Source: Russula earlei (Eukaryota; Basidiomycota; Agaricomycetes; Russulales; Russulaceae). From it: a stretch of DNA of 64,000 nt. The position numbers and the translations under genes are program-made. Position 1 is the stretch's first letter; the number at the start of each line of letters is the position of its first letter. The DNA is taken from NCBI GenBank assembly GCA_025769875.1, contig JAGFNK010000272.1, positions 1-64,000 on the forward strand, read 5' to 3'. Below the pieces are notes generated by a model, which was not told the DNA's origin, did not search any database, and worked only from the letters and a program-made list of their open reading frames with translations. Shown piece after piece: positions 35,201 through 47,817 of this stretch.

Positions 35201-36860
35201 TGTGCGACATGTTAAAGGAAATTCCGCGTCGCCGATGACGCATCCCGGAATGATGCTGATATCGAATCTATCAGAAATGTTGTGGTTTTCTCGTTCAAAA
35301 TGCCATGCCACGTACTCAGCAAGCCTCCCTCGTGCCGGGCATTGTCCACCCATGCTCACTGGCATAGGTGGGAGGAGGAAATCCCACTGCTGAGCCATGC
35401 CTCGAGGCAGAGCACCTTGACCGTATCGGAGTATTTTCTCATCATTGCCACAGCAATGTGTCCAAGCCTAAGAACTCATTCACTGAAAAATTTTCCATTT
35501 CTCTGTGAAGGAGTTCTTGGACATGGACATATAGACCCCATCAGGTCTTGTTGTCAAACAAATTGAGAGCGAGACTCATGGACTACCCAATGAGCCTGGA
35601 ATTCCAGTTTGTTGGCAGGACCGGAATCCGAACCTTAATCCTGGACCCTGCAGGCACACGGAGTTTCCCCTCGCCTCCTCTATCACTTGTAACCAACCAG
35701 TGCAACATTGCAGGCGTGTTGGCCGGACGTGGGATCTCGGAAAACGCGCGGCCGAAAGCCCATCATCGCCCTGGCTTAATTTCAGGAGCACGAGCATTCG
35801 GTGTTGCGGTCGCCGGGGGGAGGGTATACACCTGTAGACGTCGTTCCTCACGGCTCGGAGCTCCCCTCCGAACAAAATCAGGGAATCGCTGATTGCATTC
35901 TATTCTGCCGTTCTGGCCAGACTTGCAGTAGTTGCTTAGTACGGTAGACCTCCTCGTTGATACCAACAACTCAACTACTGTATTCATCTTATTTGGCAGT
36001 CCGAAATCGAGGGTGGTGATTTCTCATAGCCTTTGTACCTTAACATTGTACCAACGCATCACAAGCTCGCTCGAGTTCTCATCTCTCTGCAACTTGATTG
36101 CTTGCCTAGCAAGGATCCTTGCAAACTAGTGATCTGCACGCGGCGCAGCGATATCTAACCGATATTCCGAGTGTACAAAACCGTGCCCTCAAAAGGAATC
36201 TCGCCACGTGAGGTGAGGGGCTCGCTTCCCTTAGCGCGCCTCGCTTCGCCTCCTTGTCGCATGGCTCTCTCATCAAGTAAAGTTTTATTATTGGTTGGGG
36301 AGTACTCTATGATATCGTGGTATGATGTATGTGTTTCATGTTCTTATTGTCTTTCGATTCTCGATCTCGCGTTTCCCTTTCTCTTTCATGCCCTCTCCTT
36401 TTCTTCTCCTGTATTTCAAGCAATTAGCTACCTTCTTGAATAAGAGAACCCCTCTTGCGCTGCACTCTCTCCTAGCCTGCCTCAAGTCCATTGTTTGCTC
36501 ACTGTCCTCTACTGTCCTCTCTGTCCTCAGCGTACCGATCTGGCGCGCTAAAAGGTCCCCTCTGATGATTTTTCATTAGCACAACTGGGGCCTTAATTTG
36601 ATTTCGGTTCGTTGTCGACGCCGCGGCCAGTGCTCAATGCAGGTAATCGAAATGGCAATTGCCACCAACTGAGTTCCTTTTCAGACATCCACAATATAAG
36701 CACCAGCAGCGACGTCAGCAACCGTCTCCCCTCTGCGCCAAGCACCGCCCGTGACGAGCGCAGGTGGCGGGCGGCTTTGATCTTTCTTTTGGAAGTCGAT
36801 CCATCAAGACTCCCACGCGTACTTTGCTGGCCACGTTCCTGCGTCCGGGACCAAGTTTCT
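29268..36860. other. 7.6-kb stretch with no supported gene
   Basis: This is the upstream region of the bHLH gene and of the first F-box gene. Many short open frames are present, but I could not assemble any into a recognisable protein. It contains a GT-rich microsatellite ending in a G-quadruplex motif (29894-29942). Base composition is host-like and not CpG-depleted, so it is not an obvious repeat block. Additional short upstream exons of the F-box gene cannot be excluded near 36600-36860. Confidence 0.4.
29921..29939 (+). promoter_or_regulatory. G-quadruplex motif upstream of the bHLH gene
   Basis: GGGTGGGTGGGTGGGTGGG, five G3 tracts with one-base loops, following a GT repeat. It lies about 650 bp upstream of the bHLH start codon, on the strand opposite to its coding strand. 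A regulatory role is inference. Confidence 0.5.
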
Positions 36861-38809
36861 ATGATCCCAACTCTCCTTGCTAGATCCAGGGCAGCCATAA
36901 TCGCAGCATTTTTTCCGAACCCCCAGGTGCCTCCTCAATGTGCATCAGAGGCAGAGCCGGGGCCCTATCCTGATCCGATCGACGCGCTTGTCAACGAGTC
37001 GTCCTTGCTCGAGCTGGCAGAGGCCATCGCTCGGAAGATACCAAAGCATCGAGAGGCCATCGGACGGGATAGGCTTCTGGACACCGTCGTCGCTCGAGAA
37101 GTGTGTCATTTCACCATCCCTAAACTCTGAATCTACCACTCAAGCGGCGCCTTTCACCGCCAAGTTACTTGCTACCGAGGCAGTGCTTCTACCAGCCCTT
37201 CGCACCTTTGCGAAGGTCTCATCGCCCCTACGGCCCGTGAATAATGTTCCCCGAGAAATCTTGTCTAGAATATTTGCCCTTGTCGGGGCGGGGACGGAGG
37301 TTGTCCCTCTGTCCCATGTGTGCCTCAGATGGAGACAAATCGCACTGCGTTCTCCGAAGCTCTGGACGTCTATCGGGGATCGCGATCTTACCTCTATGCT
37401 CCCCATATTTATCGAAAGAAGCCAAGGAGCCCCCCTGGATGTCTCCGTGTGCATTGATTCCGACGATCTTCATCGCCTGCAGCGTCTCGCTAACCTTCAA
37501 TCTGCGTCTTCGCACTTGCGATCCTTTGAGGTGACGATATCAGGTTCATACACGAATGGGGTCAAAGATGTTTTCTCGTGCTTTCGAAGCCCTGCACCGC
37601 TGCTGACCATCCTCTCGATCCGATTCGATCATGATATTAAGGTCCCCGTCCCCGAGTCTTCAGACTGGGACGACGCTTTCAACCTTCTCTTCAACGAGGA
37701 GCACCCGGCTCTGTCTTCGCTGTCTCTCAAATCTCTGCGTCCATGCAAAGCCGTTCTCTCTGAAACCCTGACAACCCTCACGCTGGCGTCCCTCTGCCTG
37801 TCCGCGAATGACCTATACCCTTGCCTCAATGCCGCACCCAACCTTACATTCCTCGCTCTGCTCAACGTCATGTCCGCCCTCTCCGACGACTACACCGGAA
37901 CGTCGGATCCCATATCCTTGGATCGGCTGAGGACCCTGTACATCCATCAACCCGGGGGGCCCTACAAACACTTCGGGCACCTGATGGCGCACCTCCGCAT
38001 CCCGCGACCCAATCTCGCGTGCATACTGATGGGGGAATGCGACAGCCTGGACGACGACTTCGCCTCGCACCTGGCCCTGCCCCTCACGCTCTCTTGCGCC
38101 GTCACCCGACTGGTCCTCCAGCTGGACGGCGAGCCCGCCTCCAAGTTCTACCTGCACGCCCTGCACGACGACACCTTCGTCCTCTCCCTCTGCCTCCCGA
38201 CCGCCGCCCTGCCGCAGATCTTCGGCCGCGCGCCAGAGCGCATATCCCTCGGAGCCCTGTGCGCCGACACCTCCCGCACGACCGAGCTGGTCCTGCGCGC
38301 CGACGGCGAGAACCAGACGCTCTCGGCGGAGAACCTCGCGCACGTCTTCCGCCGCCTCCCCGCGCTCGAGGCGCTCGTCGTCACCGGCACGCCCCTCGAC
38401 GGCGTCGTCGGCGCGCTGGCCGCGCTCCGCGACGAGCTGCAGGCGCCCGTTCTCCCCAGGCTGCGCACCCTTTACGTCCGCGGCATCGGCGCCGATGCGC
38501 TCGCGCTCATGCGTTACATCGGCCAGAGATTGGAGCCGGGACTGCCCGACTCTCGCGTCGTCTGTCCCGCAGCGCTGAAGGGCTCGCTCGGCTCTCGCTT
38601 CGGAGAGGTCGAGGCCATCGAGGATTTGGGCATCTCCGATTTCCCCAAGCCGCTGACGGTACCGAGCGCCATGCAAGAATTCTTGCGGTCAAACTTGGAG
38701 AGGGTGAGTTTGTCTGCCTGCCGCGCCGGACATTTCTTGACGACAGATTGTGCTCTCTAAGAACGAGTGGGACTGGCTCATGGAGCGAAACCGTTGGAAC
38801 TGGAACTGA
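36861..38809 (+). CDS. F-box protein, paralogue 1 (613 aa)
   Basis: Exons 36861-37100, 37165-38703 and 38747-38809, with introns of 64 and 43 bp. The start is supported by the neighbour at 39132-41042, whose first exon is also exactly 240 nt and whose introns sit at the same places, both in phase 0. A short hydrophobic N-terminus (MIPTLLARSRAAIIAAFF) is followed by a helical segment (LLELAEAIARKIPKHREA). The F-box (VNNVPREILSRIFALVG ... VCLRWRQIALRSPKLW) lies at about residues 115-160. The rest is a degenerate leucine-rich-like region typical of agaricomycete F-box proteins. By family, it should bind Skp1 and select substrates for an SCF ubiquitin ligase. The last exon encodes EWDWLMERNRWNWN. 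The 3' half is strikingly GC-rich compared with the paralogue. Confidence 0.8.
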
Positions 38810-39131
38810 TGGTAGGGCCTTGTCACAGCCATATTTAATTTATGGACGTTCCCAATGAGATTCCGAGAGGGTGCACTCCTCTCTGGTCCCCGTTCACGAT
38901 TATGCATGACTACAACCCTATGGAAATAAAACGGTCCCATCCTTTAGAGCTACGCGACGCTATCAACTTTATTAGCTCGCATACGCACTCTCTGTCCTCT
39001 CGTTCAAATCGAGTGCCTCCTTGACGCGGATGACGACGAGTAACTATTGGATGATAGATCAGCTCGCTATAAAGTAATACATATTTGAGAGAAGCGTTTG
39101 GAACAGTATAAGCTACAGCTAGATGTTCTGT

Positions 39132-41042
39132 TCAAGAACAATTACGTCGTTTCAGGATCCAGTCCATCTGGCTCTACATTCGTACTCATCAGCATAGCCG
39201 GCATCAAAGACGACGCGAAATGTACCGTTTCCAAATTCATCTGGAGAAACTTTTGCATCTGTTCTGGTACAGAAAATGGTTTCGGAAATTCACCAGGCTT
39301 GAGGTCTTCAATAGCCCTGACGTCTCCGTACCGGGTGCCAACTGAACTCTTAAGCGATGCTGGACAAACAACTTGCGGGACTGGAAGTTCTGGCTCTAAC
39401 CTTTGTCCAAGGAAGCGCGTCAAAGGTAGAGCATTCTCTCCGATTCCGCGAGTGTACAAGTTCTGCAACCGTCGTAGAATGGGCTCCTCAGAGTCGTCCC
39501 GCAACCGACTGAGAGCGGCGACAACGTTGTCCAAGGGCATCCCTGTTACGACGAGGGTTTCCAGCTCTGGCAAACACTGAAAGACGTGGAAGAGATTGTC
39601 CACCGAGACAGTCGAGTTGCCATCGTCCCCTCGCAGGATGAATCGGGTAACCTGAGATAAATTGGCAGAAATTGAGCCCATCGAGAGGCCGGAGGTGTTG
39701 AAAATGCGGGGCATCGTGGCTGTGGGAAGACAAAAGGAGAACGCGAGGTTGTCTTCGTGAACTCCGTACAAGTAGAATTGGGATTCCGGGAGACTATCCA
39801 GATGCATGACCAACTCGGTGACAGTTCTGAAGATTCTGTGCGAGTGCTCGGGGGTCTCGGGAATATCATCGTCGACTACGGCGCTATCTGACATGAAGAT
39901 GCACACCAGATCGAGCCGCGGGATGGTAATATGGGCGAACAGATGGTTCAGATGTTTTAGCGCGCCGCGTGGCTGGTGGAGGTACAAGACGCGTAGACGA
40001 TCGAGAGCAATGGGCGTATCCGATCCGGAAAAACTTCTCCGAAAGAATTGATATGGCGTTCAGAAGGGCGAGGTTTTCGAGATTGGGGACGGATCGAAGG
40101 GCGGGGTAAAGTTCGTCCGCGGAGATGAAGATGGAGGTCAGCGTGAGTGACCTGAGCCGTTCGGAGAGTAGAGGGGGCCAAGGATGGAGGTTCCTGAGGA
40201 ACAGGGTGGAAACTGCCGGCGCTTCCCGATCAAAAAGCATGGAAAAGCAATTGTCCTCGTCGAAAGGGGACTGGCTGGGGAATCGAAGCGTCAAAATCGA
40301 ACCGAAGCGAGAATTCATTCAGTATAGATGCGTGGCTGCGGCAACGGGAGAATATACCCTTGACCTCGTCTGTGAATGGTCCTGTCACGGCTACGTCTAA
40401 CGAGCGCAGACGCGAGAAGGGAAGTTCCAATAGACGTTCCAGTCGCCGGACCTCGTCACAGCTCGCGTGCAAGGTGACGTCTAAGAGACGGTCTCCAGAA
40501 CGCTGCAAAGCCACCGACAACATGGGGGTGATATCGTCCGGTTCAAAGGTCGACCAAAGCTCGGGGGTCTTGAGGGTGACGTCTCTCCATCGGCGGCAGA
40601 CGTGTGACACGGGTAGGATTCGCTTTCCTGACCCAACAAGTGCGAAGATTTGCATCAATATTTCGCGTGGTAGACGGTGTGCAGGCCGGATGGGATTGAG
40701 CATCTTCAAGAAGGCCTGATGGGCGGGCGAGATGACACTCTCGATAGCAAGCAACTGAATCTGGATTGAGATCAGGCTGGAAAGAAGTCGTGCGAGACTC
40801 ACGTCGCGAATCGTTTCCGGATCGTTGATCCTCTTGGAAATCAGAGCTCTCTCCCGTTCTACCTTCCTCGCAAAGGCTTCTGCCAGTTGCAGCAATGACA
40901 TATCTTCCTCTCTAGTCCTCCTCGGAAACCTAGCAAAGTCGCGTATCATGGGAACACGCCATATGAGAACAAAGATGGCGGTAAGAAAGCCAAACCACAA
41001 GTTGGTTGTCATCATATGCACGAGAATGAGAATAAGAGGCAT
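39132..41042 (-). pseudogene. F-box protein, paralogue 2, with two +1 frameshifts
   Basis: Minus-strand exons 41042-40803, 40754-39226 and 39173-39132, with introns of 48 and 52 bp. N-terminal hydrophobic segment (LWFGFLTAIFVLIWRV), helical segment (LLQLAEAFARKVERERALI), then the F-box (RLPREILMQIFALVG ... VCRRWRDVTLKTPELW). The architecture matches paralogue 1 throughout. Two frame breaks occur in exon 2. One is in the T run of CCCCTTTCG near 40262, the other in the TTTTT run near 40034; removing one T at each restores a frame collinear with paralogue 1, and exon 2 then has a length divisible by three. So it is either a very young pseudogene or an intact gene with two homopolymer sequencing errors. 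Tail to tail with paralogue 1, 322 bp apart. Confidence 0.75.
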
Positions 41043-41143
41043 TCGAACGCCCCACGCGGGCTGGGGCAGCGCCAGCGCAAGTTCGATATCCAAAGCAAGC
41101 GTTAAATGACTCGAAAGTAAGTAGCGACGACGTGCGATTATTA

Positions 41144-41160
41144 TTTAGGGTTAGGGTTGG
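41144..41160 (+). repeat. Two telomere-like TTAGGG units
   Basis: TTTAGGGTTAGGGTTGG lies between the F-box gene and the DUF6535 gene. Only two exact units, so it may be chance. Confidence 0.4.
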
Positions 41161-41206
41161 CTGCGTGAGACATATTATATAAGCTTTCCTCATAGGTACA
41201 ACGTGA

Positions 41207-44200
41207 TTATATATAGATCGGTGCGTATTCACTTCTGTTCGGAGGGACAAACACACCCGGTGGTGTTTGCGGTGGGGTAACTGGGTTTGGCATTGGCAAA
41301 TTTGGGAGACCCAACTCTTCAGCGACGTTATTCAGGAGCTCGAGTACGTCGAGTTGCTCCTTAGATGGGCTTCCCTCCGCATCTACGACAGCCTGGTGAG
41401 CGCTTTTCCGTACCACGCCGAAATAATGCAATGCCACGGGGTCATCCACATCCGCGAGGTTAAGTGCATCTCTTAGCTCACGGAGTGTCGTCCACGCAAC
41501 GTCTGGGATGGCTTCCTTGTCTTCAAGATGGGGTACCATGTGGAATGCCATGATGGAGAAGTTCTGGAACGGACCATTTGTGAGGAGCTCGCTGAGATAT
41601 TGAGGCGAAGATGCTTCTCTGTTGGTATTTGCGTCACCTTGCGCTCGGTCTTCTCTCCGCGCACGCTCCTGCTCGTCGCCAAGACACAACCAATCATAAA
41701 TCTTGAGAACGAAGAGTTGCTCGTCCAGATTCTGCGCCGTTCGCGAGCGGAGTTGGCCTATGACGACATGGATAATGATACCTAGCGTGCAATACGCGTG
41801 GATTGCCGAAGCCTCGCCGACCATTCCTGAAGAGAATGCGACGTTGTTGGCAGAGCTGAGAAGCGCGTCCACTCCGACTTCGTACCAGCGGACCGTCGGA
41901 GAGCCTTTGAGCAGAGTGAAAACCTGTTCAAGGACTTGAAGGCATGTCATGGACGTGCGTTCTCGTGTCGTCTCTGGTACTTCCGAGTTGATGCTTGTCT
42001 CCAGATGCCCACTGATACTGCGAAAAAGCCCGTCAGAAGTGATTATGTCCTCGACTGTGTAACGAGCGTTTGCTTCGCTGGTAGCTTGAACAAAAAGAGG
42101 AAGGTTGGTCAAGAAAACGTCAAGGACGTCTATGGAACTAAAAGGATCCTGTGCATATATCTGGTGGCGCAAGCGCAACTCGCTCGTATGGGTAAACGGT
42201 TCAGTAGCGCTCGGCTGGGGCAGCTTTGCGGACAATACGGTCACGAGGCGCAATCCTTTAGCGACCTTGTCCGTGAACTCCAGTAGTTGACTGTATCGTT
42301 CGGCGATGTGAACGGGCAAGCTCTTCTGGACCATAGCGTCGACCTTGCTAGTGGGTGACCTATTGGGGACCCTCAACGCGGTGCCATCACCGCTAGTGGT
42401 TAAACCGCCCACAGTTGCCATATTTGAATTGTCCATGTTGAAAGAGACGGGCATCAATGAGACCTTATTGGGTCCTTCGCGCGAGCCTCCTTTTTGCGGA
42501 ACAAAGAGGTACTCGCGGATCTCAGTACGTATTTCTTCGAGCCGAGAGCGGGCGGCAGCAGAAGCCGCAGGTTGATTGATAGTGAAGTCGCCCACCATCG
42601 TTTCCAGGGTCTCCCATACTGAAGGAAGTTCCAGGGTCGGCCGTTCCGCGTACGAAAGAACGTCCCGTATAAGAACCAGGAAGCTGATCAGGTGTCCGTC
42701 ATATATCACGGTGGCGGGAGCGTCGTAACCGTCGGGTGCCAAGCGCATTTCGGCCTCGTCGAGATAGGATTGATTACGCCAGAGGCGGCTGTTGATACTC
42801 GTCCAGGTCTGCAAACGCAGTGCCAATGGTAACAGGTGCGGGGGCATCCGCAAGGGATGTGTTGTGGCCCGTGCGGAGAGCGGACCGATGAGTTTGCGGA
42901 ATGTCAGAGCCCTTATGCACGCAGCACGCAAGGCGAGGGCGGAATCTTGACGGGTGCGAAATACATCAGAGGATTTGACGAGTGCACTTATTGTCCTTGT
43001 ACACCGGGGATGATCGGTCCATTCGAGAACTGAGAAAATTGCATCCAGCGACTCGAGACACGCGAAGGCGCGAGCTATACTCGCAGATTGCGAAAGTTCG
43101 CGGGATGCCATGCTAGATTTGAGATGTTCTTCGACACGTTCCAACATCCCATCAGTAACCAGGGCTCCCACGGTGATCGTTGCATCGGTGATGAGGGGCG
43201 AGTGAATGAGCGCGGGGAGTCCCGAAACGAATTTGTCCATGCTGTCTTCGTCCACATTTTCGAGTAACCATTCCAAAGCAAGGTGATCGAGGCGGGTCGC
43301 TCGCCGTTCAGTGTCGGCAAGGAGGTCTCGAGACCGATTGTGTTGAACGGCAGCGGCAAGGAAAGAACGAAGAGACTATAGGAGGGAGCCCCTTCATCGC
43401 CTGCAGAGGAAACCTGACGATGAACCGCAAGAAGATAAAGCACGGGCGTAGGGGGGTGGTAAGGGCCGTTTGGTATGGAGAGCTACTGACGACGAGCGGG
43501 AGGGCGCTAAGGACGAGATATGCAGAGAGAAGGATAGTGACGCAGCATCTTGCAACGACTCCGACGGTATGGTTTATGGTCCGAAGGAATTCACTAAACG
43601 CAAAGAAGAAAAGGAAGACAGAGATGTGGAGGAGGACCGGGATACTCTCAACCATCCTTCGCATCTGAAACTTGGTCAAGCCTTCAAAGAGATATGCACG
43701 GACGCGGCCACGCTTTTGGGGAGGGGCACTGAGCTGCGAGTACTGCAGATACTCTCGAGCCCATTGTTGGATCAGCGTGGACATCAGTGCGCACGTCAGG
43801 CTGAGGAACAGGCTGAGAAACATTAGAATGTTGATGCGGATAGCAATCCCAGAGGGTGTGAAGGCCGACGTGACGGTGGACGGTATAGCCGAGGAAGTTG
43901 CAGAGTTACCACCGTTCGGTTGAGATTGGGTTACCAATTGAGTGAGGAGCGCAACCGTGGCGCCGCCATTGTCGGGAAGTAGCATCTTGTAAGTCTCGAT
44001 GATGAACGCCGAAACGACTGCGGAGAACAGACCCGTCTGTTAGGAAAGGCCGCCAACACCTTAGATTCGGGGTTATCACCGTGAAGACGATGTAGTATAC
44101 GTACAAAGATCAACATGGCATCTGTCACCCCCTTCCAAGTTCCAGCGAGCTCCGTGTCGTACTTGTCAGTCTCGACCTCGTACAGTTTCCACACCTTGGA

Positions 44201-44423
44201 AGATGCCGACTCGAATGCATTCTCTACAGTGAGGAGGGCGTGTGAGTGAGCAATGCGAGAGCAAGGCAAAACTCACCATTACCATTGTCAGCGTCAGCCG
44301 GAGGAATCCCTGCCCAAAGCCGGTCAGCTCGCGGGCGCTAAAACGCGTTATGGTCGATAAAGCGGTCGAACCTTGGCGACCTTCCACGTCCATTCGACTC
44401 GAAGGCAAAGCGGGAGCAGACAT
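41207..44423 (-). CDS. DUF6535 membrane protein (996 aa)
   Basis: Minus-strand exons 44423-44372, 44309-44277, 44223-44105, 44036-43419 and 43375-41207; introns of 62, 53, 68 and 43 bp. The exons total 997 codons in one frame. The N-terminal 270 residues are the DUF6535 domain: VWKLYEVETDKYDTELAGTW, MLIF joined by splicing to TGLFSAVVSAFIIETYKML (first membrane segment), INILMFLSLFLSLTCALMST (second), the conserved QQWAREYLQ, then two more hydrophobic segments (IPVLLHISVFLFFFAFSEFL and VTILLSAYLVLSALPLVV). The remaining ~720 residues are soluble and helical without a motif I know. The family is expanded in agaricomycetes and its function is unknown. The exon 4 to 5 junction (43-bp intron) is the least certain. 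It ends 165 bp upstream of the F-box paralogue 2 start, in the same orientation. Confidence 0.8.
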
Positions 44424-45210
44424 GGCGAAGGATTCTCAAGCTTCAGGTAGTGGCAACGGGGTAGGGATGAAAGAGCAGGTTCCAGAAAAACGATGTCTAC
44501 ACAACGGGTTTTGATTGGAAAGTGGGTGCCTTGGTACATTCAGTTTCCCGGCGCCCAGGGCGGTGCGGTTTTTTTAGCGCGCAGAAAGGGTATATTTATT
44601 ATGAGTCTCGTTGCGCCGTCGATGTCTGGGGTGGGAGGAACTCGTTTGTGAAAATGAAACATTGCTTGCATCCAGCCTGGCAGGTCACTCGTGGCCGAAG
44701 GCCGACTGGTGGTTTATGCGCGCGAGGCGCCCGAGCCCGTGATATCGATCTGATCATCAGCATGTACTGTAAAATGGGTGCTGATGATACATGATACACA
44801 ACGCAGATTGAGATCTGAGAAGGGCGCTTTCGTCGAGGACATCCTCCACCCCACACCTATGTGCGGTCAGAACTCAGGACCCTGGTCTTTCAGTGTTGAA
44901 ATTCCACGCCCTCATTCTGTTGAAATGTCAAGAGCACGGGAATGAGGACCAGGAGGCAACGACAAGGTAGCTCGCAACTCGGCTGACCCAAACACATGGT
45001 GCACATGAGGATTACCGACACAGATGAATGGTTGAAACCTGAGGCACGAGTACCCGGCGTATATCGTGGACCTGCCCCTATTTCTTGATCGCTGTACAGG
45101 GGGGCTGTAGGAAAAAAGTTCGGATGCACGCGGGCGCTTGCACGAAGGCCTCAGAGCGCCTAGGCGGCGCCTCGCTCGGCGAGCCGGGTAAAGGGATTTA
45201 CACCCGAATA
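44424..45210. other. Promoter region of the DUF6535 gene, otherwise empty
   Basis: Host-like composition with normal CpG. No gene is seen between the DUF6535 start and the repeat block that begins at 45211. Confidence 0.45.
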
Positions 45211-45212
45211 TA

Positions 45213-45443
45213 CTATCAGTTATGGTGGGGAACTTGGCACTGTATCACCATCTTGGTGGTCACAAATGTCACGAATATTACTTGAAAAACACTGGATGGA
45301 ACTCCAGTTTTCTTTGCTAGAATGACATTAACAGCACTCAATAGTATAACTACAAAATTTTGAATGGAGTTGTTTGAGCAGATACAGGGAAAAATGAAAG
45401 TGCCGAGATGGTGATACAGTGCCAAGTTCCCCATAACTGATAG
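45213..45443. mobile_element. MITE, Tc1/mariner-like, 231 bp
   Basis: Inverted repeats of about 40 bp: the left end begins CTATCAGTTATGG and the right end is its complement CCATAACTGATAG, with one 3-bp indel (GTG) between the arms. TA dinucleotides flank both ends (45211-45212 and 45444-45445). No coding sequence inside. Confidence 0.75.
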
Positions 45444-45867
45444 TACCATTGCTTACCAAGTGTTTCACCACGATTTACTGATCACTAAATTACACTACAT
45501 CAACTACAAAAATTATACTGATGGCATGCATGGTTCAAAAGATAAGCTTCATGGCCACCAGAAAATCAAATTATCTCAATGAAAAGTGAGGATGAAGCAA
45601 TGACAAGCCCCCATCAGAAAGTACCTAGTGTTTCACCACCATGTCACACAAAAGCAACACTTTTGAATGTCCAATCCAATGTCAGCATCTGACAAGCTGA
45701 AGTGCATTTTTGAGCATGTCATGACAGAACACATTAAGTATTTAAGAGCTTGACTATTTACAACTAATAAGGGTTCTATTTACAATTAGAAAGGATTGCC
45801 ATTGTTAAAGAAAGGATATTGAGGTGAATTATAGGAATGTACAGAAGTATGGTGTGAATGGTATGCT

Positions 45868-47734
45868 TAGTGTTTTGCCTGGCCCGGCCTCAGGCTGCGA
45901 GCCAGGCCAAGCCAGGCTGAAATAGGCCAGGCCGAGCTGGGCCAAAGTGACAGTTTCTTGATGGCTTTGGCCTGGCCTAAGATTTGAAAAGCTGGAGCCA
46001 GGCTGTCAAGCCCCAACAGGCCATCAATTGGGGTAATCATCAAACTTTAATTTGTTGACTTTGCATGGACACACCATTGTTGCCTGTTGTTTTTCATCAT
46101 TTTATCTGCACTTTAATTCCCTCTCATCCTGCTTTTTTGCTTGAGCACATGTTCAATGTAAGCCTTGGTGGCCTATATGATGATGTGCTGAATGCTCACC
46201 TTTGCATCAACTTGCACTCCTCCCCCTTCTGCATCCAAAATGTCCACTCCTAAAACAGTCAAACAACTTGTCAAGGAGATCAGTGTTCTCTCAAGCTCTT
46301 TGTCAGATGCCATGCCCAGAGGATCCAAAGATGATAAAATCTGGTCAGTTATGAATACAATGGAAGGTGATATTTGGACCCTTCGACACCAGTATCACTT
46401 GGGTGTAAGTTGCTTACATTGTGTGTGCAATGTTCTGTTGCCAAGTACTGTGATGTTCTAGAGATCCCTTCACAGAACTCTCTGATCTTGCTAACAGTCC
46501 CTACAACACTATCACATGGCTTAGTGGGCATTTCTAATACAGGCCATCAGTCCTTTGTGGCTTCACCACCACCAAACATTCCACGCACTTGAGAAAGGCT
46601 GTTGCGTCATGGCGTGGAGAGTGAGTCCGCAACCCTGCATTGTGAGCACCCCTGACCTGTATCCTGTAGATAATGCCACTGCATCGGGGAATCTGCCATG
46701 GGGTCCTACAGTTAGCAATGGGAATCGGGTACATCTTTCTCTGTTGCAGGGCCAGTCCCAGGGCTACTATAACCATGATCCAACACCACCTGTGCAATCT
46801 CACCAAGGCATGTCCATGTCCCTCTCTTCCATTTCGTTTGCTCAGTACATTTAGTTCAAAGAAAGGTGGCCACAGTTGTGTAGCTGTCCCGTGACAATGT
46901 GACTGGTACTATTAATGAAGAGCAAGGGCCTGCGAGCTCTGCTTCGAGAACTTGATGACAATGAAGAAGACCACACAGCTGATATAGGGGTGGATGTGCC
47001 AGATGATCCTCAACAGCCATAGCTTCATGACTACCAAGCCTATATGGATGTTCCTGAGCAAGTGCTGGAAGGCTGGATGGCAGTCCAGTGGTGGGGTGAG
47101 AGTATTTCGAACTGAACACTCTGATGACCTGTGTCTAACAACATCTCATAGTACAATTTACAACGCTATCATCCCGCATGGGGTTCACTCACGTGGGACT
47201 ATCTTGAAATTATGTTATCATCAGTCTCAAGTGAGCGCACATTCTTGCAGGGGGGGATCACAATATTAAAATGCCGCAGTTGTCTCAAGGGTGACATTGT
47301 GGAGGCCCTCCAATGCATCAAATGTGCAATCTGGCATGATTTGCTCTTCCAAGAACCTGCACCATCATCAACATTGGAATTGGAGGAATGTGATGAAGGT
47401 TTAGCAGATGTGGGTAGAGGGGATTTGAACAATGCTGAGGAGGAGTCAGACATTGAAGGGTTTTCTTGGGATGAGCTACTGATTGAGGATGAAGATGAGG
47501 AGACTATGAATTGGTCTGAATAGCGTAGTAGCTTCCATTGACGTGACATTGCTCCACTATCTCATTCTATGACTAAGCATATTTTACACATAAAAGCCAT
47601 GGCCTAGGCCAAGCCAAGCCAAAGCCAGCAAGATTTGACAGCTTTGGCCTGGCTTGGGATTTGAGAAAGCCAAAGCTGCCTCAAGCCAGGCCAAAGCCAG
47701 GGCTTTCAGGCCAAGCTGGGCTGGAAGAACACTA
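45868..47734 (+). mobile_element. hAT element with degenerate transposase (1867 bp)
   Basis: Termini TAGTGTTTTGCC and the complement of TAGTGTTCTTCC, flanked by an 8-bp duplication with one mismatch (GGTATGCT at 45860-45867, GGCATGCT at 47735-47742). Both ends carry dense subterminal GGCCAGGC/GGCCAAAGCC motifs. An internal remnant of the C-terminal hAT dimerisation domain is present. The middle of the transposase is missing, so this is a deletion derivative. Confidence 0.8.
47150..47523 (+). pseudogene. hAT transposase C-terminal dimerisation domain (remnant)
   Basis: The stretch reads WGSLTWDYLEIMLSSVSSER and then GGITILKCRSCLKGDIVEAL, the signature of the hAT C-terminal dimerisation region. 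An acidic tail follows, ending NWSE at 47522. Upstream frames are broken by stops. The catalytic core is absent. Confidence 0.75.
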
Positions 47735-47742
47735 GGCATGCT

Positions 47743-47817
47743 CCATGAGGTGGAGGGAATAAATGAGGGGCAGACAGCAGGGTGAAAGGATGGGAAGATG
47801 TGGAGGGGCCATGGAGA
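47743..47817. other. Short purine-rich spacer between hAT element and LTR
   Basis: 75 bp, no feature. Confidence 0.3.

Noticed and set aside
35590..35660. Possible tRNA T-arm (minus strand, GGTTCGGATTCC)
   Set aside because: No A box or seven-base acceptor stem can be paired around it.
37813..38858. Long open frames on both strands inside the GC-rich half of F-box paralogue 1
   Set aside because: They are Arg- or Glu/Gly/Val-rich shadows of the F-box reading frame.
41144..41160. Interstitial telomere
   Set aside because: Only two exact TTAGGG units; too short to claim a telomere fusion or insertion scar.
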